Assembly (NCBI RefSeq): GCF_003345655.1
Contig: NZ_QQOH01000005.1
Span: 186,001-250,000, forward strand
DNA: 64,000 bases
Reading direction: 5' to 3'
Source of the DNA: Motiliproteus coralliicola
GTDB taxonomy: Bacteria; Pseudomonadota; Gammaproteobacteria; Pseudomonadales; Balneatricaceae
Below the pieces are notes generated by a model. The model made no database searches, had not been told where the DNA came from, and was given only the letters and a program-made list of their open reading frames with translations. This document shows, one piece after another, positions 53,422 to 63,673 of this stretch. Made by a program: the position numbers and the translations under genes. Within the stretch, counting starts at the first letter, position 1, and the number at the start of each line of letters is the position of its first letter.

Positions 53422-54453
53422 TCAGTTCAGACCAGCGTCTTTCAGCGCCATATCGATCCACTTCTGATCGATGTTCTGCGCTTTCAGCCAAGCCAAAAAG
53501 GAGGGTTGGCTGGCTTGTTGGAACGCTTGTAGTTCGTCGGCAGACGGGCGATACACTTCCATGCCGTTATCGGCCAGGAACTGGATGCGCTTCTCCACCT
53601 GACTTTGCACGGCATCACGATTCAGGCGGTTGGCCTCCAGTACCGCTTCGTCCAGCGCTTTGCGTTCAGTCTCGCTGAGGCTGTTCAGCAGTTCATCGTT
53701 AGCGACCAAGAACTGGTCCGAATACTGGATGTTGGCCAGTGTCAGGTACTTCTGTACCTCATGCAGACTGCCAAGGATGATGTACATCGGCGGGTTCATC
53801 TGGCCGTCGGCGACACTGGTTCGCAGGGCCATATAAACTTCTGTCCAGGGGATTGGTGTGCCGGAAGCGCCGAAGGATTCATACAGTGCCACCTGGCTCT
53901 TATCCATAGCACGGAAACGCAGGCCTTTGAAATCCTCTGGGGAGTGGATCGGACGCTTGTTATTGGTAAACGCCAGGAAACCACCTTCTTCAATAACTGC
54001 CAGCATATGGGTGCCGGTGCGCTGGAAGAACTCTTTCTGAGACGCCTTCCAGTATTCACCTTGATCAAAGAAATGACGGGCGCTGTCGAAATCCGAGAAC
54101 ATGAATGGAATCGCGCTGACAAAGATCTCAGGGAATTGCGGGGAGACACCGCCGAATGAGGCGATGTTCAGGCTTGGTGTGTTCATCACCTGTTCCATCC
54201 GCTCATCCTCTTCACCCAGCATGCTGTTGGGGTAGAGTTTGAGGGACAGGGAGCCATTGGTTTTCTCTTCAACCAGTTTCTTCAGGTTGCTTGCAAATAG
54301 GTGCACGGCATTTTTGTCCGCATCTGGTGCACCGTTATAACTAAGGTTGATGGTCTGTGCGCTAACCGTCAGCGAGGTTAACAGTGCGCCAAAGCCCAAT
54401 ACGCAGCTTTTAAACAGCTTCTTGTGAACCGGGCTGTTGAGTGCCTTATTCAT
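53422..54453 (-). CDS. TRAP transporter substrate-binding protein (dipeptidase operon)
   Basis: A 343-residue DctP-type periplasmic protein with signal peptide (about 1-32, ending VSA) and the ligand arginine region FKGLRFRAMDKS. It is the first gene of the operon binding protein - small permease - large permease - VanX-like dipeptidase. A peptide ligand would be unusual for this family. Confidence 0.9.
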   Translation of the reverse strand: MNKALNSPVHKKLFKSCVLGFGALLTSLTVSAQTINLSYNGAPDADKNAVHLFASNLKKLVEEKTNGSLSLKLYPNSMLGEEDERMEQVMNTPSLNIASFGGVSPQFPEIFVSAIPFMFSDFDSARHFFDQGEYWKASQKEFFQRTGTHMLAVIEEGGFLAFTNNKRPIHSPEDFKGLRFRAMDKSQVALYESFGASGTPIPWTEVYMALRTSVADGQMNPPMYIILGSLHEVQKYLTLANIQYSDQFLVANDELLNSLSETERKALDEAVLEANRLNRDAVQSQVEKRIQFLADNGMEVYRPSADELQAFQQASQPSFLAWLKAQNIDQKWIDMALKDAGLN

Positions 54454-54546
54454 GCTTATGCCTCTTAGTTGAATTATTTTTTTTATGGTCGCCGTACGAC
54501 CTGTATTGAAGGTAGTTGATGCGGCGTTGACTATTCAATTCACGAG

Positions 54547-54567
54547 GTGTTGGAAAAAACTCAACAC
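54547..54567. promoter_or_regulatory. LysR-type operator candidate for the dipeptidase operon
   Basis: GTGTTG - 9 bases - CAACAC, an inverted repeat about 95 bases upstream of the TRAP binding-protein start, in the space after the LysR gene. Its position fits a LysR activation site. Confidence 0.4.
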
Positions 54568-54653
54568 TGTGGGCCAAAGGCTCTGCAGTGTAGGTGGTCA
54601 GAAAACGTACAGCAGGTTGTCGGGCTAGAGCTGCGATCAGAGCTCAGGGTTGA

Positions 54654-55595
54654 TCAGCCAAGGTGGGTGGAAAGTAGCGGCGCATCTTCGCGCAGGAACT
54701 TCATGCTGGATTTGAGGTGATCCATCAGTGACTGGGCGGGCAGGGTTAGCTCTCGACGATTATGGCTGAGTACCCGAGCCCGTGCATCGGCTAGCATCGG
54801 CTGATCGATGGCGACACAGGCGATCTGCTGTGCATGGATTTCAGCGGCAACGGTCAGCTGCGGCATCAGGGCGATGCCCAGCCCGGAGGTGACAAAGCGG
54901 GTTAGCACCGCCACCGAGTTAGTGCGCAGGCTGGGGGTGAGTGCGCGGTGCTCTGCCTCCTCCACCCGGCGAATCAGCCGCCCCATGCCATAGGCTCCGT
55001 CGATCAGTGCTAGTGGGTATTGGCTCAGCTCATCAAAGCTGACGGCGCGAGCCAGGGATACCAGAGGGTGATCGGGCCGGGCGATCAGGTCCAGCGGATG
55101 ACGGGTCTCCAGATGACAACATAAGTCTGCCACCTCCGGCCCGGAATAGACGATTCCGAAATCGACTTGATCATCCAGAATCATCTGTACCGCTTCATTA
55201 GCTCCGGCCATCTCGATACTGATCTGAATGCCGGGATAACGGCTCATAAACTCCTGTAGCGGCGCGGCAATCAGATCAGAGATAAAGCCTTCACCGACGG
55301 CTACCTTCACCTCACCCTTGCGTAGCCCTCGCATATCCTGGATCCGTGACAGGGTCGCCGCTTCACTAGCTTGCATCTGGCGGAAATGATCCAGCAGCTC
55401 CTCCCCTGCTAGTGTGATCCGTGCCCCCTGGTTATGACGTTCCCACAGAGGCAGGCCAACCTCTTCCTCCAGCAGGGCTAGTAATCGGCTGACTGCGGAA
55501 GGGTCTACGTTCAATTTCGCTGCTGCTTTGCGTAGCGAACCAAAACGGGCTACTGCATTCAGGTATTCCAGTGCTCGAGGGCTGAGTTTTGTCAT
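54654..55595 (-). CDS. LysR family regulator (dipeptidase operon)
   Basis: A 313-residue LysR regulator with helix-turn-helix at about 3-62 (ALEYLNAVARFGSLRKAAAK, then LNVDPSAVSRLLALLEEEVG) and an effector domain. It lies upstream of the TRAP and dipeptidase operon in the same direction, separated by 200 bases containing an inverted repeat, and probably controls it. Confidence 0.88.
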   Translation of the reverse strand: MTKLSPRALEYLNAVARFGSLRKAAAKLNVDPSAVSRLLALLEEEVGLPLWERHNQGARITLAGEELLDHFRQMQASEAATLSRIQDMRGLRKGEVKVAVGEGFISDLIAAPLQEFMSRYPGIQISIEMAGANEAVQMILDDQVDFGIVYSGPEVADLCCHLETRHPLDLIARPDHPLVSLARAVSFDELSQYPLALIDGAYGMGRLIRRVEEAEHRALTPSLRTNSVAVLTRFVTSGLGIALMPQLTVAAEIHAQQIACVAIDQPMLADARARVLSHNRRELTLPAQSLMDHLKSSMKFLREDAPLLSTHLG

Positions 55596-55844
55596 AGGCC
55601 GTTACTAGAGGTCGTATGTCAGGAGGTGAAAGCGTCGCTAGCCAAATAACGGTCGTATAGCCCTTGCCATCAAGGGCGACTGTATCGCTTTGCTCGTTAA
55701 TCCATCCTACCTGTCAAAACCCCAAAATTCAGCGGTGCGTCACCGCCGAATGCCAATTCGCCGATTGAGATGGGAGGGGAGTTGGTGCCAAGCACCGAGG
55801 AATTAATGCTGTAGTGCTGAAGTAGGCGGCAAAAACTATCAGGC

Positions 55845-55873
55845 ACAAAAAAGCCCCGCTGTCGCGAGGCTTC
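55845..55873 (-). terminator. terminator of tRNA-Leu
   Basis: On the minus strand AGCCTCGC - GACA - GCGGGGCT (one mismatch) followed by TTTTTTG, 8 bases beyond the tRNA 3' end. It resembles the terminator at 11671-11698 in its stem. Confidence 0.8.
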
Positions 55874-55880
55874 CTGTAGA

Positions 55881-55967
55881 TGGTACCAGAGGCCGGACTC
55901 GAACCGGCACACCCGTTAAGGCGGGGGATTTTGAATCCCCTGTGTCTACCAATTTCACCACTCTGGC
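55881..55967 (-). tRNA. tRNA-Leu, anticodon CAA
   Basis: An 87-nt tRNA with encoded CCA. The anticodon arm is GGGGA - TTCAAAA - TCCCC, giving CAA (reads UUG). It has the long class II variable arm, the D-arm AAATTGGTAGAC and the T-arm GCCGGTTCGAGTCCGGC. It is close to leuX of enterobacteria in the T-arm and D-arm. Confidence 0.95.
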
Positions 55968-56076
55968 ATCAAAGAGCGTGCTATTATAGTCGGCTTTTTT
56001 CGCAGGTCAATCGCGCTTTGACGCTGATTTGACCGTTGTTGTTTGAACGTTGCCCGCGATAAGTTGTTGTCTGTCC

Positions 56077-57120
56077 ATGCGTGTTGATGATTTCCATTTT
56101 GAACTGCCCGATGAGTTGATTGCCCGGCACCCGGCCGAGCAGCGTACCGGCAGCCGTTTGCTTTGCGTTGATGGTGATTCCGGTGAGCTGATCCATCGAG
56201 GTTTTGCCGATATTTTGGAGCTGGTCGAGCCCGGCGATCTGCTGGTGTTCAATGATACTCGGGTGATTCCAGCGCGGATGTTCGGTAACAAGTCCACCGG
56301 TGGCAAGATCGAGATGCTGGTGGAGCGGGTGGTCGATGCCCATAACGCGCTGGTCCATATCCGCTCCAGCAAGGCCCCCAAGCCCGGCGCCGAGCTGCTG
56401 CTGGAAGGTCAGCTGGAAGCCGAGGTGACCGGTCGCCAGGGCGCGCTGTTCGAAGTGCGTTTCAAAGGTGAGCGCTCACTGCTGAGCTGGCTCGATGAGA
56501 TCGGCCATATGCCACTGCCTCCCTATATGGACCGCGAGGACCACGAGTCCGACCGGGAGCGCTACCAGACCGTCTACAACCGGGTCCCCGGTGCGGTGGC
56601 GGCGCCCACTGCCGGACTGCACTTCGATGAGGCCTTGCTGCAGACCTTGCGCGACAAGGGTGTCGAACTCGGCTTCGTGACCCTGCATGTGGGCGCGGGA
56701 ACCTTTCAGCCGGTGAAGGTCGAAACGGTAACCGAGCATCAGATGCACTCGGAATATATCGAGGTATCCGAGCAGGTGTGCGAGCAGGTTCGTGCCTGTC
56801 ATGCCCGCGGCGGCCGGGTGATCGGCGTCGGCACCACCAGTGTCCGCTCGCTTGAAAGCGCGGCGATGAAGCATGGCGGTGAGCTGGCCGCCTACAGCGG
56901 TGAGACCGATATCTTTATCTACCCCGGTTATGAGTTCCGGGTGATCGATTGCCTGGTGACTAACTTCCACCTGCCGCAGTCGACCCTGCTGATGCTGGTG
57001 AGCGCCTTTGCCGGTCAGCAGCATATATTGAACGCCTATCAGGAGGCGGTGGCGCAGAAGTATCGCTTCTACAGCTATGGTGATGCGATGTTCCTGACTC
57101 GGCGCCGCAGCGCGGGCTAA
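56077..57120 (+). CDS. queA: S-adenosylmethionine:tRNA ribosyltransferase-isomerase
   Basis: A 347-residue enzyme that transfers the ribosyl part of SAM to 7-aminomethyl-7-deazaguanine in tRNA, making epoxyqueuosine. The N-terminus [20 protein letters not shown], the segment [14 protein letters not shown] and [16 protein letters not shown] are typical. The start at 56077 matches the family length; the frame to 56050 begins with TTG and adds nothing recognisable. It precedes tgt, its pathway partner. Confidence 0.95.
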   Translation: MRVDDFHFELPDELIARHPAEQRTGSRLLCVDGDSGELIHRGFADILELVEPGDLLVFNDTRVIPARMFGNKSTGGKIEMLVERVVDAHNALVHIRSSKAPKPGAELLLEGQLEAEVTGRQGALFEVRFKGERSLLSWLDEIGHMPLPPYMDREDHESDRERYQTVYNRVPGAVAAPTAGLHFDEALLQTLRDKGVELGFVTLHVGAGTFQPVKVETVTEHQMHSEYIEVSEQVCEQVRACHARGGRVIGVGTTSVRSLESAAMKHGGELAAYSGETDIFIYPGYEFRVIDCLVTNFHLPQSTLLMLVSAFAGQQHILNAYQEAVAQKYRFYSYGDAMFLTRRRSAG

Positions 57121-57138
57121 ATTCGCTAATACGTCGTT

Positions 57139-57196
57139 AAAAGTCGGCTCAAAATGCTTATGTACTCTCGTACACTGCGCTTGCTCGCCGGCTTTT
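57139..57196. repeat. 58-base imperfect palindrome between queA and tgt
   Basis: Two equal 27-base arms around the loop TCTC. The outer ten positions (AAAAGTCGGC / GCCGGCTTTT) pair with one wobble and the inner GTAC / GTAC pair perfectly, leaving an unpaired middle. It ends in TTTT and may terminate queA, or it may be a dispersed intergenic palindrome. Confidence 0.4.
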
Positions 57197-57250
57197 ACCT
57201 AACCCCAGTGTGCTTATCCTCACGCTGAATGGTTAGCTGGTTTGAATTAA

Positions 57251-58417
<1,167 letters not shown>

Positions 58418-58442
58418 GAATCCGTATTTTCAGGAGCAATCA

Positions 58443-58772
58443 ATGAGCTTTTTTATCTCTCCCGCCATGGCGGAAACCGGTGCCGCTGGCCCCGGTGGTG
58501 ACCTTTCCGGCCTGATCTTCCTGGTCGGCTTTGCGGCGATCTTCTACTTCATGGTTTGGCGTCCGCAAAGCAAGCGTGCCAAAGAGCACAAGGCATTGGT
58601 TGCCGATCTGTCCAAGGGTGATGAGGTAGTAACCAGCGCGGGCCTGCTGGGCAAGGTCACCAAGATCGACGAAGACTACGTGGTACTGAGCGTATCCGAC
58701 AACGTCGAGCTGAAGTTCCAGAAGATGCACATCGCCGCCGCGCTGCCCAAAGGTACCATCAAGGATATCTAA
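58443..58772 (+). CDS. yajC: Sec translocon accessory subunit YajC
   Basis: A 109-residue protein with one membrane helix (about 22-40, LIFLVGFAAIFYFMVWRPQS) and a soluble domain with SKGDEVVTSAGLLGKVTKI. It joins SecDF in the inner membrane. It lies 25 bases after tgt and before its own terminator, the standard gammaproteobacterial order. Confidence 0.95.
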   Translation: MSFFISPAMAETGAAGPGGDLSGLIFLVGFAAIFYFMVWRPQSKRAKEHKALVADLSKGDEVVTSAGLLGKVTKIDEDYVVLSVSDNVELKFQKMHIAAALPKGTIKDI

Positions 58773-58799
58773 GCCGACGTGTTGTAGTGAGTCTTTCAT

Positions 58800-58831
58800 A
58801 AAACGCCACCGCCTCCGGGTTGTGGCGTTTT
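58800..58831 (+). terminator. terminator between yajC and secD
   Basis: A 10-bp stem AAAACGCCAC / GTGGCGTTTT with a 12-base loop, followed by a T-rich run. It partially separates tgt-yajC from secDF. Confidence 0.75.
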
Positions 58832-58916
58832 GTGTTTATTAGTCTGTCTGACAGCATCGGCAATTTTTGCCGGTGTCCGTAGCTTCTAAGCTTCTTATCA
58901 ATAGGAGTCGAGCGTT

Positions 58917-60782
58917 ATGCTCAACAAATATCCGCTTTGGAAGAATCTACTGATCATCTTTATCTTGGTGATCGGTGGAGTCTATGCGGCGCCCAACCTG
59001 TACCCGGACGATTACGCGGTGCAGGTCTCCGGTGCCAGCTCTTCCACTCCGCTTTCACAACAGACCCTCGACCGCGCCCTGAAGGGGCTGGATCGGGCCG
59101 GTATCGCCACCAAAGGGGCTGAGCTGCTCGACAAGGGCTTGCTGATTCGGGTCGGAAGTTCCGACGATCAGCTGCGCGCCAAGGCCGCGATCAGCCGTGC
59201 ACTGGGCGACGACTACGTTACCGCACTGAACCTGGCGGCAACTACGCCGGACTGGCTGACCTCGATCGGTGCCGGACCGATGAAACTGGGTCTGGACCTG
59301 CGCGGTGGGGTTCACTTCCTGATGGAAGTGGACATGGCTGCGGCGGTCAAGCAGCGCCTGGACGTCTACGTCAGCGAGATCAAGACCAAGCTGCGTAGCG
59401 AGCGGATCCGTTACCGCGGCGTTGATCATAAGGCCGACGGCAGCCTGCTGGTGAAGTTCGCCAACCAGGAAGCGCGCGACGAAGGCTACTCGCTGCTGCG
59501 TCGAGACTACAACGAGTTCCTGCTGACCGAAGAGGAGATCGACGGTGAATTTGCCGTGGGCGTCAACCTGACCGAGGCGACCGTCCGTCAGATCGAGGAT
59601 TACGCGATCAAGCAGAACCTGACCACCATCCGTAACCGGGTCAACGAGCTGGGTGTGGCCGAGCCGCTGGTGCAGCGTCAGGGCCGTAACCGGATCGTGG
59701 TTCAGCTGCCGGGTGTCCAGGACACCGCCCAGGCCAAGCGGATTCTGGGTAAGACCGCCAATCTGGAGTTCCGTCTCGAAGCGACTCCGGATGCGGGTCG
59801 TGCCAGCACCGAATCCTACCCCTTCCGTGAAGAGGGGCGTCCGGATGCGCGGCTGGAGAAAGATATCATCATCACCGGTAGCTCGGTGGCCAACGCCCAG
59901 GCTAACTTTGATGAGAACGGCCAGCCGCAGGTGTCGATCACCCTCGATGCCAACGGCGGTAAGCTGATGAACCGGGTTACCCGTAACGCGGTTCAGCGTC
60001 GCATGGCGGTGCTGTTTATCGAGCATAAGACCCGTACCCGCTACGTGCAGGAGAACGGCGTCGAAGTTGAGAAGCGGATCCCGTACGTCGAGAAAGAGAT
60101 CATCTCGCTGGCGACCATTCAAACGGCGCTGGGCTCCAGCTTCCGGATCACCGGCCTGGACGGCGCCGGCGAGTCCTCTGAACTGGCTCTGCTGCTGCGT
60201 GCCGGTGCCCTGGCGGCGCCGATCTACTTCGTTGAAGAGCGGACCGTCGGCCCGAGCCTGGGTCAACAGAACATCGACCTGGGGGTTACCTCGGTCAAGA
60301 TCGGTCTGGCCCTGGTGGTGCTGTTCATGCTGGCGTTCTACAAGGTGTTCGGTATTGTCGCCAATATCGCGCTGGCGTTGAACCTGGCGCTGCTGACCGC
60401 GGCGATGTCGATGCTGTCGGCGACGCTGACGCTACCGGGTATCGCCGGTATCGTACTGACGGTCGGTATGGCGGTGGACGCCAACGTGCTGATCTTCTCG
60501 CGGATCAAGGAGGAGCTGAAAAACGGCTTGCCGCCGCAATCGGCCATCAATGCCGGTTACGATCGCGCCTTCTCCACCATCTTTGATGCCAACATCACCA
60601 CCCTGCTGGTGGCGGTGATCCTGTTCGCGGTCGGTACCGGCCCGGTCAAGGGCTTCGCCGTGACCCTGTCGCTGGGGATTATCTCCTCCATGTTCACCGC
60701 CATCATGGTGACCCGTGCGCTGGTCAACGTGACCTACGGCGGCCGTAAGATCAACAAACTGTCGATCGGTTGGGGGGTGTAA
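58917..60782 (+). CDS. secD: protein translocase subunit SecD
   Basis: A 621-residue RND-related translocase subunit. It has an N-terminal helix (about 9-27), a large periplasmic P1 domain with GLDLRGGVHFLMEVD, and five C-terminal helices with GMAVDANVLIFSRIKEEL. It uses the proton gradient to pull secreted proteins through SecYEG. secF starts 3 bases after its stop. Confidence 0.96.
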   Translation: MLNKYPLWKNLLIIFILVIGGVYAAPNLYPDDYAVQVSGASSSTPLSQQTLDRALKGLDRAGIATKGAELLDKGLLIRVGSSDDQLRAKAAISRALGDDYVTALNLAATTPDWLTSIGAGPMKLGLDLRGGVHFLMEVDMAAAVKQRLDVYVSEIKTKLRSERIRYRGVDHKADGSLLVKFANQEARDEGYSLLRRDYNEFLLTEEEIDGEFAVGVNLTEATVRQIEDYAIKQNLTTIRNRVNELGVAEPLVQRQGRNRIVVQLPGVQDTAQAKRILGKTANLEFRLEATPDAGRASTESYPFREEGRPDARLEKDIIITGSSVANAQANFDENGQPQVSITLDANGGKLMNRVTRNAVQRRMAVLFIEHKTRTRYVQENGVEVEKRIPYVEKEIISLATIQTALGSSFRITGLDGAGESSELALLLRAGALAAPIYFVEERTVGPSLGQQNIDLGVTSVKIGLALVVLFMLAFYKVFGIVANIALALNLALLTAAMSMLSATLTLPGIAGIVLTVGMAVDANVLIFSRIKEELKNGLPPQSAINAGYDRAFSTIFDANITTLLVAVILFAVGTGPVKGFAVTLSLGIISSMFTAIMVTRALVNVTYGGRKINKLSIGWGV

Positions 60783-60785
60783 GCA

Positions 60786-61721
60786 ATGAGTACCACAACC
60801 ATGACTAACGAGGAACGCAGCTTCAATTTCATGGCGCTGCGCAAGGTGATGGCCGGTGTATCGATCGCGGTACTGCTGGCATCGATCCTGTCGCTGTTTA
60901 TCAATCAGCTGCAGTTCGGCCTGGACTTCACCGGCGGTGCGCTGATCGAAGTCGAGTACAGCCAAGAGAAGCCGCTGGACGAGATCCGCCAGACCCTGGT
61001 CGGTGCCGGTTACGAGTCCGCTATCGTGCAGACCTTCGGCTCGCCCACCGACATTATGGTGCGGTTGCAGGAAGACCATACCCCGACCCTGGGTGATGAC
61101 GTACTGGCGGCGTTGCGCTCCGGTAGTACCGGAGACGTTGAGCTGTTGCGTTCGGAGTTCGTCGGTGCCCAGGTGGGTGACGAGCTGCGCGAGCAGGGCG
61201 GTCTAGGGATGCTGCTGGCCCTGGCGATCGTGATGCTGTACGTGGCGATGCGGTTCCAGTTCAAGTTCTCGGTCGGTGCGGTTGTCGCCCTGGCTCACGA
61301 CGTGCTGATCGTGCTGGGACTGTTCTCGATCCTGAAACTGGACTTCGATCTGACCGTACTGGCGGCGCTGCTGGCAGTAATCGGTTACTCGCTCAACGAC
61401 ACCATCGTGGTCTCCGACCGGATTCGTGAGAACTTCCGCAAGCTGCGTAAGGGCTCGTCGGAAGAGATCATCAATGTGTCGCTGAACCAGACTCTGGGTC
61501 GGACCTTGGTGACCTCGTTGACCACCTTGCTGGTATTGCTGGCGCTGTTCTTCTTCGGTGGCGAGATGATCCACGGCTTCGCTACCGCGCTGATGATCGG
61601 TGTGCTGGTCGGTACCTACTCGTCGATCTACGTGGCGGCCAACGTGCTGCTGGCGATGAACGTGACCCGCGAAGACCTGCTGCCGCCGGTCAAAGAGGAA
61701 GAGGAAGACGATCGTCCCTGA
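60786..61721 (+). CDS. secF: protein translocase subunit SecF
   Basis: A 311-residue partner of SecD with six membrane helices. Signature parts are FGLDFTGGALIEVEY and GYSLNDTIVVSDRIRENFR. The C-terminus is acidic. It ends just before a strong terminator. Confidence 0.96.
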   Translation: MSTTTMTNEERSFNFMALRKVMAGVSIAVLLASILSLFINQLQFGLDFTGGALIEVEYSQEKPLDEIRQTLVGAGYESAIVQTFGSPTDIMVRLQEDHTPTLGDDVLAALRSGSTGDVELLRSEFVGAQVGDELREQGGLGMLLALAIVMLYVAMRFQFKFSVGAVVALAHDVLIVLGLFSILKLDFDLTVLAALLAVIGYSLNDTIVVSDRIRENFRKLRKGSSEEIINVSLNQTLGRTLVTSLTTLLVLLALFFFGGEMIHGFATALMIGVLVGTYSSIYVAANVLLAMNVTREDLLPPVKEEEEDDRP

Positions 61722-61739
61722 TCGTTACCGTCCTATCGT

Positions 61740-61767
61740 AAAAAGCCGGCTTGATGCCGGCTTTTTT
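61740..61767 (+). terminator. terminator of secDF
   Basis: AAAGCCGGC - TTGAT - GCCGGCTTT, a 9-bp perfect stem flanked by A-run and TTTTTT. It should work in both directions and also end the convergent acyl-CoA-dehydrogenase-like transcript. Confidence 0.88.
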
Positions 61768-61784
61768 GTGTCTGAGTGGCTGCC

Positions 61785-62963
61785 TTAAAATGCCTGGCTC
61801 GGAGGCTCCTTGCCCATCGCCAGCGAGCCGGTGAATAGATGCTGACGCTTTTCCTGCAATGGGTGAAAGTGGGAGGCCATCACATCCCGCAGCAGGCATT
61901 CGATACCGAAGGGGCGCAGGTAACCCGGACCACCACAGGCTTCTACTGCTTTTGCGGCGGTTTCCTTGCAGGCGGCCGCGGCAATGGTTTTGCGTTTTAC
62001 CATCTCGTTGGCGGCATCCAGATCCGCGCTGAAGTCGAATTCGTTAACCAGACGGATCATGTCGTCGACGGCCAGGTCGGCGGTGGTCATTGCATTTTCC
62101 ATCTCTCCCAGCAGATAGGGGGTAACCGGATCGACACTGTTGCGGCAGCGCTCCCGGGCTTTGTCGGCCGCTGCCTTGGCGATGCCACGGTAGGCCGACA
62201 TGATCAACGGCAGCGCCACCGGCAGTACCGTGCTCCAGATGGCGTGGTAATCGCCGCGAGGGCGTCGTACCACCACGGACTCTTCGGGGACGAATACGTT
62301 TTCCAGCTTGAGGCTGTTTGAGCCGGTGCCGCGCATCCCCATCGGCTGCCAGTTATCCAGGATGGTGACACCTTCGGCCTTGGCGGCGACCGGGAAGTGC
62401 AGTACCTGCCAGCCATGTTCGGGATCCTCATAGGGGCCTGAGGTGACGATCACATCGCCCGCCGGTGATCCGCTGGCAAAGTGTTTCAGGCCGGAGAACA
62501 GAAAACCACCTTCGGTTTTGGTCAGTTCACCGGTGGAGGCGAGCCAGTCTCCGGCACCGGTACTGACCAGCACCAGTTCGTTAGCGGCCACTTTTTCCAG
62601 TAGTGCCTGTCCGGGTTTGCCGTTGAGGTAGTTGTAGCGGTTGGCGGCAATAATATGCTGGTGCATGGAGCAGGATAGCGCGGTAGAGGGGTGGTAGGTG
62701 GCCAGTTGGGCGAGCATGGCGCAGACGTCGCTGTAGCGATGCCCGCCGCCGCCGAGTTCCTTGGGCACCAGGGCGGAAAAGAGCTTCGCCTCTTTCAGCA
62801 GGCTATAGTTGGTGATGGAAAACTGGTCATTCTCGTCGGCGAATTTGCCATTGTGGGATAACTCGTCACCGATCGCAGCTAACCGATCCTCCAGTGAGCT
62901 TTGCAGGTTCATATGCTGATCCTCCCAGTGGGTGTTGGCAGCAACTGCTTGTTGAATATTCAT
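61785..62963 (-). CDS. acyl-CoA-dehydrogenase-fold protein, probable group D flavin monooxygenase
   Basis: A 392-residue acyl-CoA dehydrogenase superfamily protein (N-terminal helical, central beta, C-terminal helical domains). The central GVTILDNWQPMGMRGTGSNS is typical. The C-terminal region reads SHFHPLQEKRQ where true dehydrogenases have the EGTSEIQ-type segment, a pattern of DszC/SfnB-like oxygenases. A flavin reductase gene just upstream supports a two-component monooxygenase. GGAGG precedes the ATG at 62963; the frame to 63053 is not supported. The substrate is unknown. Confidence 0.78.
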   Translation of the reverse strand: MNIQQAVAANTHWEDQHMNLQSSLEDRLAAIGDELSHNGKFADENDQFSITNYSLLKEAKLFSALVPKELGGGGHRYSDVCAMLAQLATYHPSTALSCSMHQHIIAANRYNYLNGKPGQALLEKVAANELVLVSTGAGDWLASTGELTKTEGGFLFSGLKHFASGSPAGDVIVTSGPYEDPEHGWQVLHFPVAAKAEGVTILDNWQPMGMRGTGSNSLKLENVFVPEESVVVRRPRGDYHAIWSTVLPVALPLIMSAYRGIAKAAADKARERCRNSVDPVTPYLLGEMENAMTTADLAVDDMIRLVNEFDFSADLDAANEMVKRKTIAAAACKETAAKAVEACGGPGYLRPFGIECLLRDVMASHFHPLQEKRQHLFTGSLAMGKEPPSQAF

Positions 62964-63018
62964 GATAGTCCTCCTCGAGGGATCAGGGGTTATGGGCAGT
63001 CTGGGTTGCTGATTTCGG

Positions 63019-63510
63019 CTAGCTGGCCAGCCGCTGGAACTGGCCTTCGGCAAACACCAGCGGCTGCTTGTCGGTTTGGTCGTGATCCATCACCAGGCCC
63101 ACCAGAATCAAGTGATCGCCCATCAGCATCGAGCGATAGTGATGACAGCGCATCACCGCGCTGCCACCGGCCAGTGCTGGAATGCTATGGCTGTTGTCCA
63201 GCTTGATATCCTTAAATTTGTCGATGCCGCGGGTGGCAAAGCGCTGCGCCAGATCGGCCTGCTTTGCAGACAAAATCGTCAGCGAAAAACCTTGGCAGTT
63301 GGCGAAGGTGCAATAGCTGGCGGCTTTGCGATCGATACACCAGGTGACCAGTGGCGGGACCATGGAGGCGCTGGTGAAGCTGTTGATGGTCATGCCCACC
63401 AGTTCACCCTCGTCGTTTTGCGCAATCGCCACCGCAACGCCGGTGGGGTATTTGCCGAAAGTGCCGCGCAGTGCGCGTGTCTCTTTACTGGGAGTGAGTA
63501 CTTTGCACAT
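63019..63510 (-). CDS. flavin reductase family protein
   Basis: A 163-residue FMN-binding split-barrel reductase (HpaC/DszD type). Visible parts are LRGTFGKYPTGVAVAI, GMTINSFTSASMVPPLV and AQRFATRGIDKFKD. Such enzymes supply reduced flavin to a separate oxygenase. It lies 55 bases upstream of the acyl-CoA-dehydrogenase-fold gene on the same strand. Confidence 0.85.
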   Translation of the reverse strand: MCKVLTPSKETRALRGTFGKYPTGVAVAIAQNDEGELVGMTINSFTSASMVPPLVTWCIDRKAASYCTFANCQGFSLTILSAKQADLAQRFATRGIDKFKDIKLDNSHSIPALAGGSAVMRCHHYRSMLMGDHLILVGLVMDHDQTDKQPLVFAEGQFQRLAS

Positions 63511-63597
63511 GTCGCCATCTCCTGTTCAGGCCTTCCGGGGGGAAGGTTTGGCTTTGTTTTGCTACATAACCAGCGTAGAAAATGGCGAGTTTGGGGA

Positions 63598-63648
63598 ATA
63601 GTTCGTAACCTGTAGTAACTAACTACGCGAAATGTAGTAACGAACTAT
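63598..63648. promoter_or_regulatory. HxlR operator array
   Basis: Two direct copies of GTAGTAAC(T/G)AACTA(C/T) at 63612-63626 and 63634-63648, 22 bases apart, and an inverted related copy ATAGTTCGTAAC at 63598-63609. They lie in the divergent space between the flavin reductase and the HxlR gene and are the natural targets of the HxlR regulator. Confidence 0.6.
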
Positions 63649-63673
63649 CGTTTGTGTAATTGGGAGCGGTGCG

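Noticed and set aside
55881-55967. A genomic island integrated at tRNA-Leu(CAA)
   Set aside because: leuX-type genes are common integration sites, but no integrase gene and no second copy of the tRNA 3' end were seen on either side.
59055-60266. A 403-residue minus-strand ORF opposite secD
   Set aside because: It is an antisense shadow of a universally conserved gene, without a recognisable domain or ribosome-binding site.
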